Shown here: piece after piece, positions 36,601 through 46,970 of the stretch
Layout: each line of letters opens with the position of its first letter
Position numbering within the stretch: the stretch's first letter is position 1
Virus record (IMG/VR): IMGVR_UViG_3300030103_003573
Span: 335-64,334 of that record
DNA: 64,000 bases
Direction: 5' to 3' (one strand)
Origin: a virus
Made by a program: the position numbers and the translations under genes
Notes under the pieces: generated by a model
The model's database searches: none
What the model saw: the letters and a program-made list of their open reading frames with translations, nothing else
What the model was told of the DNA's origin: nothing

Positions 36601-39600
36601 TTCGTGCCAATCCAGATATCCTAGCGATGCCTGATTCTGAGTGGGCAACTTATGACCCAGATTTTACCGCCGAAGTTGGCGACTCTGGTGTAAGAGATTT
36701 TCGCACCCTTGATTTAACAAACAAAGGTTTCTTAACAGAGGCAGAATACGTTCAACTGGGCAGACTGCGGGACAGAAACAAAATTTTCTACGCTGGAGAT
36801 GACACTGTTTACGAAACGATGCCAGCGGAGGCAGTTCAACAAGCGATTAGAGAAAGCAAGAAAGTAGAATTTAAGAAGCCAACAAGCCAGATTGAGACTG
36901 ATGAGTTCTTCACGGCTTATCGAGTTTTTGAAACAGTCAACCAAGGTGGTGGACAGCAAGAAGTATTCGTCAGGCAGCAATACTTAACTAGAAAAGAAGC
37001 AGAAGAAAATGCTGCTGTTCAAATGGAGTTTGGTGGACAGCCTTCTGTAGAAGAGTTCCAAGCAAAGTCTAAGGTTAAGAGGGTAGATGATGACGGCAAT
37101 GAAACTATAGTAGATCACCCGCTATTGGTTAAGAAAGCCCTTAGAAAAAAAGGACCGCAAAAACCTGATAAAAAAGAAAAGCGTTCAAGAACAGTTACCA
37201 AGTATGAATTGGTAACCAAAGGCGTGGTCGATACTGAGCAGGTAGTGGAAGAGTCTGTAGCCCCCATTCCAAAGGTGGGAGATACCATTAAGTATTTAAT
37301 GGGGAAAAATTCCAAGATGACAGAAGAGGCAACGGTTACTCGAATCGAGTATCCCGTGGTGAAGGACGCGGAAGGAGAAGTCGCGTTTGAAGCGATGGAC
37401 CCAGATATTTATGTGCAATCGGAATTTGGAAAAGATTTAGAAGAAGAGGTTCCGAGGGAACTGATCATCACGGGTAGGAAACAAACTACCAAAACCAAAA
37501 TTAAAGGGAAGAAGGGCGCTGATAAAGTGCTTGGAACTTTTGATACTGAAGCTCAAGCAAAAGCTGCGGCAAAGAAAAAGTATCCCACAAGCTTTGAGGC
37601 AAAAACCTTTGTCCGTAAGGTAACTAAGTCTGATAACGAGACAGCTTCTGTTGAGGATACTGTTAGCCAAGCTACTGACGAAGATGGTGATCCTGTGATC
37701 GATAAGGTCCACGAAGAGCTGCTTAATCAGATTGCTACATTTAACATTAAGGTTCGCAACGCGGACGGCACTCCAAAGTTATCTAAGGAAGCCGCTACCA
37801 AGAAACTCGCAGATCTTCTTGAGAAACAAGAAGTCAAGGAACAGAAAAAAGAACTCACAGCGCAGGAGAAGTTTGAAGGCGCTATCAACAAGGTCAACAA
37901 GTTAGAATCTAATGGCAGTGTTAGTCCAGAAACGGCTGAACTCACTAGAGGGAAAATATTAGGTAAGCGTCTCAGGACTCTTACAAGGCAGAACAAAATA
38001 GAAGAAGCCAAGAAATTAGTAGCCGATACTATCGCTGCTGGGAAACCTGCTTACATCTACAACAGTAACAGTAAAAGTCTCAGGGAGGCTAAGATAGATG
38101 AAAAGACTGGAAAGGTTGCCTTTAAGAAAGGCTCTCGTCCTGTGTTTGTAGAAAACATTGCTGGAGAGAAAGTCTTCATTACGTCAACCAAGGTCAACGG
38201 GAAGATAGTGTTCCATAAGGTCGGAGAGAAACCGGCAGATCCTGCTGGTGCTGGTCTTGTTTTCAGAAAAAGAGAAAACTTTGTTAAGTTCTTAGAGGCT
38301 GGGCTTGATATTACTGACCCCTCTAAGACGGTAAACTGGGCTGGTAACGTCACAGCAAGTGAGCTTGAAGCGTTAAATAGAATTGTAGAAAATGGCTTAC
38401 CTGTAATTGGTGGCATGAGTGTCGAAGGAGGAAGAACCTTTGGCGTTGATACCAAGCGAAGAAACAAGAAGCCGTTCTACAACAGGATGCGGCAGGTAAT
38501 AGCCGAGCGGATATACAACCTGTTCCCTGTTATCAATGTGCAGAGACCTGTAAATGGCAAAGCTATCTACGCACAAACTGCATTGACCGCTTACTCTCCG
38601 TGGGAGTTTGTAAAGACTCCAGCAGGACGAAGACTAGCAGCGAAGAAAGCAAGGACTGCCTCGCTTCGACCTACAAATATCGGGGGTGTGTTCAGGGCGA
38701 TTGCGGAAGCCGTTCCTTTCATAGAACTGGATAAAAACAATAAGCCAAAAGCTCATAAGCCCGTTGCGTTTATTGACGAAAACAATGAGGGAGTCTTTGA
38801 CAACGATCCAATATCCATGAAGGTTCTCTTGGAAGAGGGCTACAGTGTTTATTTCCCAGATGATTTTGTCGGGAGGCTAAACCCAGCATTCCGATTTGTG
38901 CAAATTGGAGCACGCCAAAAGTTGGTAGACATCAGGGGCGTTGGTTACACAGGAGATATAAGCAGCGTTAAGCAGCGGAAGGCTGTGGTTGGCGACATAA
39001 ACGTAGAGAGCTTTAAGAAAAGGGTAGCGTTTGCATCTAAGTTTCTACGTGGTGGAACCGCACAAGATGTTGAGATTGATGATCCGAACAAGAGGGGTAG
39101 CAAGACTACCCTCCGTCAAATGTTGGATGATCTTGTCCACACGGTGAACAACGCTTTCTTAGCTGAAACTTTTGATCCTACGGTTGAACCGGATGCTCCT
39201 GTAGAAAGCACATTTAAGTTTAGAGCTGATGAGCTTAAGGAGTTAGACGCAAGTTTAGATAGGGCGAACAAGCGTTTGGTAACTGGCACTCCTGAAGAGC
39301 AAGAACAAGCAGCACGACAAATAGAAACGGTAAGAGACAGAAGAGATCGATTCTATGAAGACCTACGTGTTGATGTCTTGAAAGAAGCTAAAAAGATATC
39401 TGACCCTGAAATCGAAACACGTATTGCTACCTACGAAAATCTTTTGTTCGAGCAAAGGACTTTTCAAGAAAGGTTAGGTCTGGATCTTAGCGCAAAGGAA
39501 GTTGCCGTTAGTCAAACAGAGATAGACGCTAACTATAGGATTATAGAACAAGCGGTATTTAAGAGGGAAGCAATCGCACGTAGTGAAGCTGTTCGTGTAA

Positions 39601-42600
39601 CGCAAGATCCTCAGTTGGCACTTAAGAAAGTGCAGAGTTTCTTTAAGGATAGACACGGACGGCTTCCTTTAACTGATACTAATTTTCAACTAGCATCCCG
39701 TATATTACAAACTGAGTATGCTAATGAGATTTTGTTTTATCAGCTTAAGCTTCAGTTATCCGATCCTAAAATATCTGAGGTAGAAGAAAATGGGGCGCTT
39801 GTAATAAAGGAGGCGCAGATAGAAAAAGCTATTGACCTATTTCTAAGAAGTGTAAACCCAACCGCTGGAGCAAACCCTAAAGCTAAAAAAGGAAGCGACT
39901 ACAGAGGGTTGAAGTATAACGAGAACAATAAGGTAACCCGACAAAGTAAGATAGAGTTTGCTTACTACATCTTGAATTCTCAAATTGACCAGCGCGTTGA
40001 TAAGGTAGAGAAAGGAAGTAACTACCAAAAGGTATTCAAGAACTACTTTGAAGAACGTATCCTTATGCGGGATGGATTAAGCACGCGGGATCGTATGCCT
40101 TCCTACGCCGATGTAGGTCAAAAAATTGCTGACAGGATTCTTAATCAACAAAAGAGAAGGGGTGGTGTTGAAAAAGAAAACCCATTTAATTCCGAGAACG
40201 CAACAACGCCTGATGAAATAGATGCGCTCAACTTGGACATGGACCATTTCGTTGAGATGCGAATGGGGGTAGGAGAGGTAGACTCCTTATTAGAAAAAGT
40301 CCAAATGGATGTTGTTGATATCATCAACCAAGATCCTGCTTTGGAGCAGCAACTGGATGCCCTTTTGAAACAAGGGCCATTCGCACTTAGCACAAGTAAT
40401 TTCTATCTGACACTAACGCTCGAAGAGAAATGGGCAGAGCTTGTTGCGTTCAGCAGACAAGGAAGCATGGAGGGGAATTCAGCTCCTATCGCGTTCTTGC
40501 AAAACATACGTAAGCTCAATTCTCCAGCAGCCGTTAAGCTTCACAGAGCGTTGCGTCTTTTCAATATTGGTAACTTGGAGTTTGGTAATAAGAATCCATT
40601 TATTCTTGATAAGAATTACGAGAGGTTTGAAACCGATCAGGAAATCAAAGATGAATTTGGTGCTTCAGCAGGACAAGAAATCGGAGGTGCTGTAAGAAGC
40701 AGAGAAGAACTTCTTAATTTTGCTGACGAGATAATTGATGCAAGGAAGTATGTGCGATGGCTGACCGATGAGGTAAGGGCAATAGAAACTGATAAGGGTA
40801 AAACCATTACTGACGAAAGAGCTAGAGCTAAGGCAGCTAGTCTCCATAAAACCATTAAGGCTTACAGTTCACATAAGAGCTTTTTCTTTGGTTCTTCTGT
40901 TCAAAATGCAGTGGATCGTGCCGTCGCAATAGATAGCAATAGAAGGGTAGCTGTTGAGCTTGGACTTAAAGAGGGCAGAAACGATCCAGAAACAATTATA
41001 AATGCGCTCAAGAAAATTGCTACCGACGATTCACTAAGTGAGTCGCAACAAAACGCAGCAAAGATTCTTCTGTTGAAGCCATCATATTTTGAATTCATAC
41101 TTGATCAGGGTGGTGGGACATATGCGGGTATGGCTAGAACAAAAGACAATGGTCGCATTGAAGTCGTTTTAGACATAGCAGGATATAATGGTCGTGGTCT
41201 TGTTGATGTTCTTTTGCATGAATTGTTTCACGCTTCACTGTTGGATTCTTTGTCTATCGACATCAACTCGACATCGAAAACGCAAAGGGATGCACGCTTT
41301 GCAATAGGCCAGAAGATTCGTGAAGTCCGTGAGAAGGTTGGCAACACAACAACCGAACTTACAGATGGCCTTAAGAATGTTCAGGAGTTCGTGTCGAACA
41401 TGATGAACAATACGAAGTTTCAAGATTACTTCAGGGGTCAGGTGGGCAACCCAGAATTTAAGAAGGTTGTTCAAAATCTATTTAAGGTGCTCGACCCGCA
41501 GAGAAGTAAATTGCGGAAGGAATTCAAAGACGCCTTTTACGATGTTGTTGACTTGCAAGGATACCAAGAGTCCACACCTATCACTCTGGCTGGTGTCAGG
41601 CAGGAGGCAGTAAACGCAGCCGTTGCCGAGATGGAAGAGTCAGACTCATTCAATGCTGCTTTCAAAGCTGTCACAGGACAAGAAGGGGATATAGACACAG
41701 AGACCGCTAGTCCTTTGGAGCTGGAGGACATTGCGATAAGGGCGGCAGAACTAAAACAACTTGTCGGTATCAAGATACCTTCTGAGATCAGGGTTGTATT
41801 CAGCACGCTGGCTGGTGGTCGCGTAGCTAATTTTGATCCTGCTACTAACACGATTACTTTCGACGCTAATAACGCTGCGATTGGAACATTGAACAGGGGC
41901 ATGGATTCATTGCGAGCTGCTCAGATGGTGTCGAAGATACTACGCCATGAGCTTGCACACAAATCAGCTAAGTCTGCACTGACTCCTGAAATGATTCAGC
42001 GTGTGATAGATGGTTCTTCGCTGCAAGACTTTAAGAATGACATAGACAACTACTATGGGAAGGGAACTCCAGAAGCAGAAGCTGCTCTTGCCAGATTAAA
42101 TGATCCGTCAAAGGCAGCGCGTGAGAAGGAAGTCCTAGTCCAAGAGAGGCTGGCCGATCATGTTGAGCGTGCGATTGGTGGGTTCAGTTCTCAAGAGTAT
42201 GAAGCTTTCTTAAGGGCAAACAAATCGCTGCTGGGAGTGGTATCATTCTACTTCAAGTCTTTTATCAATAAGTTCATAAGGGCTTTGGGAGGTGGCGTAG
42301 GTCAGCTAACAGCAGATGAAAGAATCGCAGTAAACAGGATGCTTGTTGAGCTGCGCGGGATTGAGCTGGGCTACCGTGCGCCAAGTCCCGTGTTCAATCC
42401 TGATGCAACCCCTCAAGAATCACTCAACCGTTTCTTGGTTGTTGCCACTGGCGTAGACGCACAGGAGTTTATTGAGGATCAAGGAGCAACTAACCTGCTT
42501 CCACAAGTGGGTGCTGATTCACAGGTAGATCAACCACGGGCGACCGCATCTACAATGGCCACGCCAAGGGAGCTAGATGGAGTTGATAAGGAATTTGCTG

Positions 42601-45600
42601 ACCTGCTTTCCGAAGCAGATGTTGCACCTGACTGGCCTTACTTCAAATCTGAACTACAGAAAGCCCAAGACTTGTTTGAGGCACAGGCGGCAAGGATAAC
42701 TTTGGATTCATTCCAGCAACTTGCCCACAGCGTGTTTGTTAAGCAGGTTGGTGACGGCTCTATCCTGAAAGGACAAACTGAGTTTGACAAAAAGAAGGAT
42801 GAGTTCGCAAAGCTTGATCCAACCTTAGAGGTTAAGGATGAGGAGACAGGAGAGACCCGAACAATACCAAATGAAAAGTATCAAGAGCTAAAGGAATTCT
42901 TTGAACAGAGAGAACAACTGGCTCAGAAGATGTTTGATTCGTGGAAGGTTGCAGCCAAGCTCGATCAGCCTGTTAACTTAGAAGACCGCACTCCCTTAAG
43001 TGAAAGATTCAATTTCAACTTAAACACTTCCGAGGGTAGCCCACCGATCCCTGACACTGATGCACTGCTCAAGATGCTGGGCAAAGATCTGGAACTCAAG
43101 TCGCAAGACCCAAGTCTCGATGACGATGGACGTTTGTATTCTAGTTTCAGAGCAAAGAGCAGGTCCGCTAAAGACTCTGAGTTTGACGCATTTGATTTCA
43201 ACTACACAGAATTATTCGATCAGTTCAACCTACCAGTGTTAGAGGTAGGGGATGTCGAGGTGTATGGGAAAGGCTTTATCAATAAGATAAGAAAGTTCGT
43301 TAACACTCACGCAGTCGGATTGTTGCAGCCTGAAGTTCATCACTGGTTGAAGCACCGGCAGGGGATGACGAAGGGATTGAGTCAGGAGCTTATGCTGATT
43401 CGTTCAAAACTAAAAAGCCTCACGGATAAAGTTTATCCTGATGGTGTCCCTGTTGATGAGAACGGTGTGTCACTTGTGCAGAAAGCTAGTGGTTCTACAG
43501 AAGGTGTGTTCATCTCAGATGAAGCACGGAAAAGAATTGATGACCAATACGAAGCCGACATGGTTGCGGCATGGACAGAATCACATCAAGCATCTCTCGA
43601 TGGCACCGAACCCGCCACTAAGATCAAGGCTGATTTCGATGCAGCTTTGGAAGCCGCGAAAGCTAACCAAGAACTAGAGACACAAGTAGAACTTGGTAGG
43701 AGGAGAGATCAGTTGAAAGCTGAGAGGAATGAGGCGATCCAAAGAATCGCTCAAGACTCTAAAGAACTTTCTAACGCAATAGAAAAGCTAGGTGAGTTCC
43801 GCAACAAGATGTCAGAGAAGTTGCAGGAGATTCACAACGAGTCAGGGAAGTATGATCTTAAGATAGATCAGAACAACGACATTTACCTGACCCGTGCATA
43901 CAGAATGTTCCTAGACGTTGGCTATGCCGATGCAGTCAGGAACAGTCCTGAGTATAAGAAGGAAAGAGATGCCGCCATTGCTTACTTCGAGAGCGTTCAC
44001 TTGGAGATTGAGAAGAAGATCATGATGCAGAACAACCCGCAGATGACACCGACAGAAGTCGAGAGTGCCATCAGGGATGACATGCAACGGAGACACATCG
44101 GCAAGCGTGCGCTTGAAGCATTCATCTCTACTTACGATAGAGGGTCGAACGTGAATTACTTTGGCGCGGAGGAACAGATCAAAGCTTTGGTGGACAACCT
44201 GAAGGCTAAGAAGAATATTCCTAAAGAGCTTAGGGATATCCTTGGAGAGTTGAAGGACACTAACTTACCCGACAACTTGCTGAGAACTATAATGGTTGTT
44301 GGCAACATGGCAGCTAATCAATCTTTCTTGAACGCTGTCGCAAAGGCAGGACTAAAGACGGAGGATAATCCAGACGGCTGGCTCTTTACTGAAGAGCAGA
44401 TTGCTGGTGTGGACAACCCATCTGACTATGCAAAACTTGTAGAAGGATCAGAGTTCAATTCTGATTTCAGTCCACTCGCAGGGCTATACGCAAAAGTAAA
44501 TACAGCGAACGCATTCCGTGAGACATTCAAAAGGCACGGGACTATTGTAGCCAACCCATCGGAGCAGCTATTTGAAAATGGCTTTAAGTATTTTAGGTGG
44601 CTGACTGGATTGTCTATGGGTCTCAAGACTCTGGGTTCAATACCATTCTACTATCGGAACGCCATCGGTAACGTGTTGTTCTTTGGCCCGATGCAGGTTG
44701 GCTACATAAATATCTTTAACGTGAAGAGCGCGGGAGACCTTGTGAATGCGGGACTCCATAAAGACTTTGCAGTAAACTTCCTTAAGGAGTCGAAGAGAAA
44801 CTTCCTTGGAGACAAGGCAAAGCTAAACGAATACATTGCTAAACTTCGCGTGCTACGTCTGGTCGGTGATGAATCGCACACAAATACTTTCAAGCAGTTG
44901 ATGACTGGTGAAAGGGATATTGATTCTACCCTTGAAGATTTCGAGTCCATCATCCAAGGGAAGGAAGGTGACCTTAGCTTAGAAGGTAAAGTCTCAAAGG
45001 CGATAGGCGCAACAAGCAGGGCGGTGAGTCGGAGGGGAAAGATAATCGGGACAGACTTAGCACCAAGGATGGCTGCTGCAATGGACTCCTTCTACAAGAT
45101 GTCCATGTTTGAGTTTGAACTTAAACACTTAAAGGCTGCTCAAGAACATGACAGGAAGATGAATCCTGATTCGACACTAGCAAAGCAGACTGACGATCAA
45201 CTCCAGAAAGATGCAGCGCAGAAGGTTCTCAGGACAATGCAGTCTTATTCACAAGCACCGCCGATAGCGAGAGCGGCAAGCCGATCCGTTGCCGGTGCGC
45301 TGTATGCTCCTTTCGTCAGGTTCCAAGCTGATGTGATAAGGGTGATGTGGAACACTCCCAAGATAGCATTGGAGGAAATAAACTCTGGCAACCCCATCCT
45401 CAAAAAGAGAGGCGTGCAAAGGTTTTCTGGTTTCGTGCAAACGGCAGGGTTAGCTTCTTTAGGTTTGCCAGTGTTGCTTAGAACTATCTTTGGAATAGGT
45501 GATGATGAAGATGAAGCATTGAAAGCAGCGGGGCCTGCATGGGCACGCTACAATAATCCTCTGTATTACAAGGACGATAATGGGGAGTTGCAGATGATTA

Positions 45601-46445
45601 ACTTCACATACACTAATCCGTTTTCACCAGTTACAGATAGCATAGCAGCTACGGCAGGTGCAGTCTTCAATCCTGATGCAACACCAGAGAGTGCAGCCAC
45701 TACGCTCTTTAACTCTTTTCTTGTTAAGAACTTTTTGAGCGATCAGATCTTTGCGGGTGCTGCCGCTGAAGCGATTAACGGGGAGGACATGCAAACTGGT
45801 GAGCGCATCTTTATTGATGGCGTAGACAAAGGTTTCGATAAGCACATCAAACAGTTAGCTCACATTGGGAAAGCAGCCTTCGCACCAAGGACACTTGAGA
45901 ACGTAGTCAAAGCCATTCGTAATTCTGATGGTGACTTCACAGAGTATCATGACTCTCCAATGGGGCTTGTCTTAAATGAGGTCAACCCAATCAGGGCTGC
46001 GTTCAGAGAGATACCCGTTAATCCTTCTGATAAGTTCAGATCGTTTTTGTTTAAAACAGAACAACGTAGACAACAAATCCGAGAGAAGTTCAGGCCGTTA
46101 TACAAGGATGACCCGCTATCGCCGGAAGATATATTTGATATATACGACGAGGTCTACAAAGACATGGAGTCCTTGAACAAGGATGTCATGAACAAGTTCC
46201 AAGCCTTTGAGAAGATAGGGATACCCAAGGGTAAACTCTATGCGATGGCCCGTGGTTCAGGCGGTGGACCTAAGCTGGGCAAGCGGAGATCTCAACTGCT
46301 CCTGCTTGGCTACATGGAACGTCCTGTATTGTCGGCTAACAAAGTGCAGATCATGCTCAGTGAAAGTCCAGAGATGCAGGATCGTATCAGAGTTTTTGCA
46401 GAAGCAGTTAAGAGATACCCTCGCTTTAGCAAGATTCAGGATTGA
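33621..46445 (+). CDS. Giant polyvalent virion protein with two zincin motifs, 4274 aa
   Basis: A single frame of 12.8 kb. Most of it is hydrophilic and helical. Residues about 510-800 hold several Gly/Ala-rich hydrophobic segments (VAGAVTGLVTGGFSYFG) that could insert into a membrane. Two HExxH motifs occur: LLHELFHASLLD (His2533) with a following KNVQEFVSNMM as third-ligand region, typical of polyvalent-protein zincins, and ILRHELAHKSAKS (His2776). The C-terminal quarter resembles large-polyvalent-protein-associated domains (FVRFQADVIRVMWNTPK; GIGDDEDEALKAAGPAWARY). It is probably packaged and injected with the DNA, acting on the host envelope or host proteins. Confidence 0.8.
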   Translation: MSEEPFNPLDRLNLTGPDGPLSVNKLEVSSYDDWSSGQPSQDPLQAHLGYGDYLREEYIKNKGYNEDVEVSIQSELGEALAAKGLLTNENSDDVVSQIDAYNEPTLDQKVRDMVAHTSLGQDEWHNGNAYLERNEGAKTPEQIQRLAENALASVNATRNDVLQAKLDAGEISFGRFTDAQGNSFIKAGDSAMDLPLHEALRKSKEAGGGVSLSDAIGIEQVGLLKVADGVNIPRYKMMQLGEVESLIRSELANDDDLSIQLEAIGKRMAERDYSSFDHFEEGFRKRVAQPIRAGLETVIGVIGDSKPSGVAREKAIDQAMLDDIDSTVMGIAKKFNKNPEDVRLAIQEIAVQNAPLKVFKDKDKLALNIRDDGYGLPFVPIGVKLDDDLFEKSLAARTDLTEATKKAITAERDFFATNHFSNISNILANSDLSKKWLEHLNAGRAAKVSDKEILFSFTSNEDNKPYLDLPIFGDLYLKGSDITRPFSTAFSTVFALSGADWAKKHLANVADDQNNRRELAELFGGKLGMAQDLATLIPEVTVDIAATALLSRFGGRALATKAAAVKAPLYASMTKKGVLKALTTNAFRRGAGESTEQLAEKLASQNLIRSATSKTALEALEAYNKVNLKNLTVGAIGLTAANRSSGATYGTVYNSMLKSGATEEVAHDRALGTGMVAGAVTGLVTGGFSYFGRGGMEDALLSGMSYRNMKTVTERIVQKAPYAQLEGVSDAVFQQAIKESTKAVLKGNFFGKSFVKAGAEEFAEESIDEFINTFVTDAGLEQDTPFFDHLKHSLYAGTLGGILGAGAPAVNAAARRLRPDLVGDLIQDATLEQNLINDITNRLREANSSVTADVVRDILTRDLTPDAVRTPSQEDIDAQELAQQDDSEEVKQQAQFLLEIMRSTPEDQIQEEVDAVRQQRRSRKYRSAYAHSSFGNEMAYREDLAQPVIINEKGEVSDLAGVGLTLRTAEGIDEFDYAEMGIAVEDLPRLEKLIRANPDILAMPDSEWATYDPDFTAEVGDSGVRDFRTLDLTNKGFLTEAEYVQLGRLRDRNKIFYAGDDTVYETMPAEAVQQAIRESKKVEFKKPTSQIETDEFFTAYRVFETVNQGGGQQEVFVRQQYLTRKEAEENAAVQMEFGGQPSVEEFQAKSKVKRVDDDGNETIVDHPLLVKKALRKKGPQKPDKKEKRSRTVTKYELVTKGVVDTEQVVEESVAPIPKVGDTIKYLMGKNSKMTEEATVTRIEYPVVKDAEGEVAFEAMDPDIYVQSEFGKDLEEEVPRELIITGRKQTTKTKIKGKKGADKVLGTFDTEAQAKAAAKKKYPTSFEAKTFVRKVTKSDNETASVEDTVSQATDEDGDPVIDKVHEELLNQIATFNIKVRNADGTPKLSKEAATKKLADLLEKQEVKEQKKELTAQEKFEGAINKVNKLESNGSVSPETAELTRGKILGKRLRTLTRQNKIEEAKKLVADTIAAGKPAYIYNSNSKSLREAKIDEKTGKVAFKKGSRPVFVENIAGEKVFITSTKVNGKIVFHKVGEKPADPAGAGLVFRKRENFVKFLEAGLDITDPSKTVNWAGNVTASELEALNRIVENGLPVIGGMSVEGGRTFGVDTKRRNKKPFYNRMRQVIAERIYNLFPVINVQRPVNGKAIYAQTALTAYSPWEFVKTPAGRRLAAKKARTASLRPTNIGGVFRAIAEAVPFIELDKNNKPKAHKPVAFIDENNEGVFDNDPISMKVLLEEGYSVYFPDDFVGRLNPAFRFVQIGARQKLVDIRGVGYTGDISSVKQRKAVVGDINVESFKKRVAFASKFLRGGTAQDVEIDDPNKRGSKTTLRQMLDDLVHTVNNAFLAETFDPTVEPDAPVESTFKFRADELKELDASLDRANKRLVTGTPEEQEQAARQIETVRDRRDRFYEDLRVDVLKEAKKISDPEIETRIATYENLLFEQRTFQERLGLDLSAKEVAVSQTEIDANYRIIEQAVFKREAIARSEAVRVTQDPQLALKKVQSFFKDRHGRLPLTDTNFQLASRILQTEYANEILFYQLKLQLSDPKISEVEENGALVIKEAQIEKAIDLFLRSVNPTAGANPKAKKGSDYRGLKYNENNKVTRQSKIEFAYYILNSQIDQRVDKVEKGSNYQKVFKNYFEERILMRDGLSTRDRMPSYADVGQKIADRILNQQKRRGGVEKENPFNSENATTPDEIDALNLDMDHFVEMRMGVGEVDSLLEKVQMDVVDIINQDPALEQQLDALLKQGPFALSTSNFYLTLTLEEKWAELVAFSRQGSMEGNSAPIAFLQNIRKLNSPAAVKLHRALRLFNIGNLEFGNKNPFILDKNYERFETDQEIKDEFGASAGQEIGGAVRSREELLNFADEIIDARKYVRWLTDEVRAIETDKGKTITDERARAKAASLHKTIKAYSSHKSFFFGSSVQNAVDRAVAIDSNRRVAVELGLKEGRNDPETIINALKKIATDDSLSESQQNAAKILLLKPSYFEFILDQGGGTYAGMARTKDNGRIEVVLDIAGYNGRGLVDVLLHELFHASLLDSLSIDINSTSKTQRDARFAIGQKIREVREKVGNTTTELTDGLKNVQEFVSNMMNNTKFQDYFRGQVGNPEFKKVVQNLFKVLDPQRSKLRKEFKDAFYDVVDLQGYQESTPITLAGVRQEAVNAAVAEMEESDSFNAAFKAVTGQEGDIDTETASPLELEDIAIRAAELKQLVGIKIPSEIRVVFSTLAGGRVANFDPATNTITFDANNAAIGTLNRGMDSLRAAQMVSKILRHELAHKSAKSALTPEMIQRVIDGSSLQDFKNDIDNYYGKGTPEAEAALARLNDPSKAAREKEVLVQERLADHVERAIGGFSSQEYEAFLRANKSLLGVVSFYFKSFINKFIRALGGGVGQLTADERIAVNRMLVELRGIELGYRAPSPVFNPDATPQESLNRFLVVATGVDAQEFIEDQGATNLLPQVGADSQVDQPRATASTMATPRELDGVDKEFADLLSEADVAPDWPYFKSELQKAQDLFEAQAARITLDSFQQLAHSVFVKQVGDGSILKGQTEFDKKKDEFAKLDPTLEVKDEETGETRTIPNEKYQELKEFFEQREQLAQKMFDSWKVAAKLDQPVNLEDRTPLSERFNFNLNTSEGSPPIPDTDALLKMLGKDLELKSQDPSLDDDGRLYSSFRAKSRSAKDSEFDAFDFNYTELFDQFNLPVLEVGDVEVYGKGFINKIRKFVNTHAVGLLQPEVHHWLKHRQGMTKGLSQELMLIRSKLKSLTDKVYPDGVPVDENGVSLVQKASGSTEGVFISDEARKRIDDQYEADMVAAWTESHQASLDGTEPATKIKADFDAALEAAKANQELETQVELGRRRDQLKAERNEAIQRIAQDSKELSNAIEKLGEFRNKMSEKLQEIHNESGKYDLKIDQNNDIYLTRAYRMFLDVGYADAVRNSPEYKKERDAAIAYFESVHLEIEKKIMMQNNPQMTPTEVESAIRDDMQRRHIGKRALEAFISTYDRGSNVNYFGAEEQIKALVDNLKAKKNIPKELRDILGELKDTNLPDNLLRTIMVVGNMAANQSFLNAVAKAGLKTEDNPDGWLFTEEQIAGVDNPSDYAKLVEGSEFNSDFSPLAGLYAKVNTANAFRETFKRHGTIVANPSEQLFENGFKYFRWLTGLSMGLKTLGSIPFYYRNAIGNVLFFGPMQVGYINIFNVKSAGDLVNAGLHKDFAVNFLKESKRNFLGDKAKLNEYIAKLRVLRLVGDESHTNTFKQLMTGERDIDSTLEDFESIIQGKEGDLSLEGKVSKAIGATSRAVSRRGKIIGTDLAPRMAAAMDSFYKMSMFEFELKHLKAAQEHDRKMNPDSTLAKQTDDQLQKDAAQKVLRTMQSYSQAPPIARAASRSVAGALYAPFVRFQADVIRVMWNTPKIALEEINSGNPILKKRGVQRFSGFVQTAGLASLGLPVLLRTIFGIGDDEDEALKAAGPAWARYNNPLYYKDDNGELQMINFTYTNPFSPVTDSIAATAGAVFNPDATPESAATTLFNSFLVKNFLSDQIFAGAAAEAINGEDMQTGERIFIDGVDKGFDKHIKQLAHIGKAAFAPRTLENVVKAIRNSDGDFTEYHDSPMGLVLNEVNPIRAAFREIPVNPSDKFRSFLFKTEQRRQQIREKFRPLYKDDPLSPEDIFDIYDEVYKDMESLNKDVMNKFQAFEKIGIPKGKLYAMARGSGGGPKLGKRRSQLLLLGYMERPVLSANKVQIMLSESPEMQDRIRVFAEAVKRYPRFSKIQD

Positions 46446-46645
46446 TCCTTTGTTTCTACTTCAAACCTAGTGGCTTGTTCTGCCGCCGTTATCATGGCGG
46501 TGATCTGCTGAGAATGTTTCATGCCTAAGCAGTAGACCTTGCCTAACTCAGCGTGGAGTTGTTCCTTGCTCCACTTCCGAGAAGCTACATTCTTTAAGAT
46601 GTATTGTTCTAACTTACTTAACTCAGAAGTGTGCCGTTTCGCCAT
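46436..46645 (-). CDS. Small helical protein, 69 aa
   Basis: I chose the ATG at 46645 (MAKRHTSELSKLEQ), four bases after the preceding stop; in-frame ATGs at 46663 and upstream would overlap the preceding gene. Helical, mixed charge. Last gene of the leftward accessory cluster; its end overlaps the giant gene by ten bases. Unknown. Confidence 0.5.
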   Translation of the reverse strand: MAKRHTSELSKLEQYILKNVASRKWSKEQLHAELGKVYCLGMKHSQQITAMITAAEQATRFEVETKDQS

Positions 46646-46649
46646 AGTC

Positions 46650-46970
46650 TTATTGATGCTCATCGTTTCCACAGATAGCTTCAGTTTTTTCATGGACACC
46701 ACTGATCTCATACAATGAGTTCAGCGTTACCCTGCTCACCGCGTTCACTAAGAGTGATACGTTTTCGAGATCCTGCTTATCGATTCCAGCGAGGGCTACA
46801 GCGGACAGAATGAATCTGCCGTATGCTTCGCTGTCATGCATGTGCATGGACCGGACTGATCCAGATGAAGTGAACACGCATATTGACCAGCGACAACGGG
46901 CGCTCTCATCGCGCATGGCAGTCACGGTAATAGAGTTGTCCTTACCTAATTTAATTATTTCTTTATTCAT
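46650..46970 (-). CDS. Hypothetical protein, 106 aa
   Basis: A small mixed alpha/beta protein with an N-terminal beta section (SITVTAMRDESARCRWSICV) and His/Met/Ser-rich middle (RSMHMHDSEA). Starts on the overlap with the 74-residue gene (ATGA). No family recognised. Confidence 0.55.
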   Translation of the reverse strand: MNKEIIKLGKDNSITVTAMRDESARCRWSICVFTSSGSVRSMHMHDSEAYGRFILSAVALAGIDKQDLENVSLLVNAVSRVTLNSLYEISGVHEKTEAICGNDEHQ

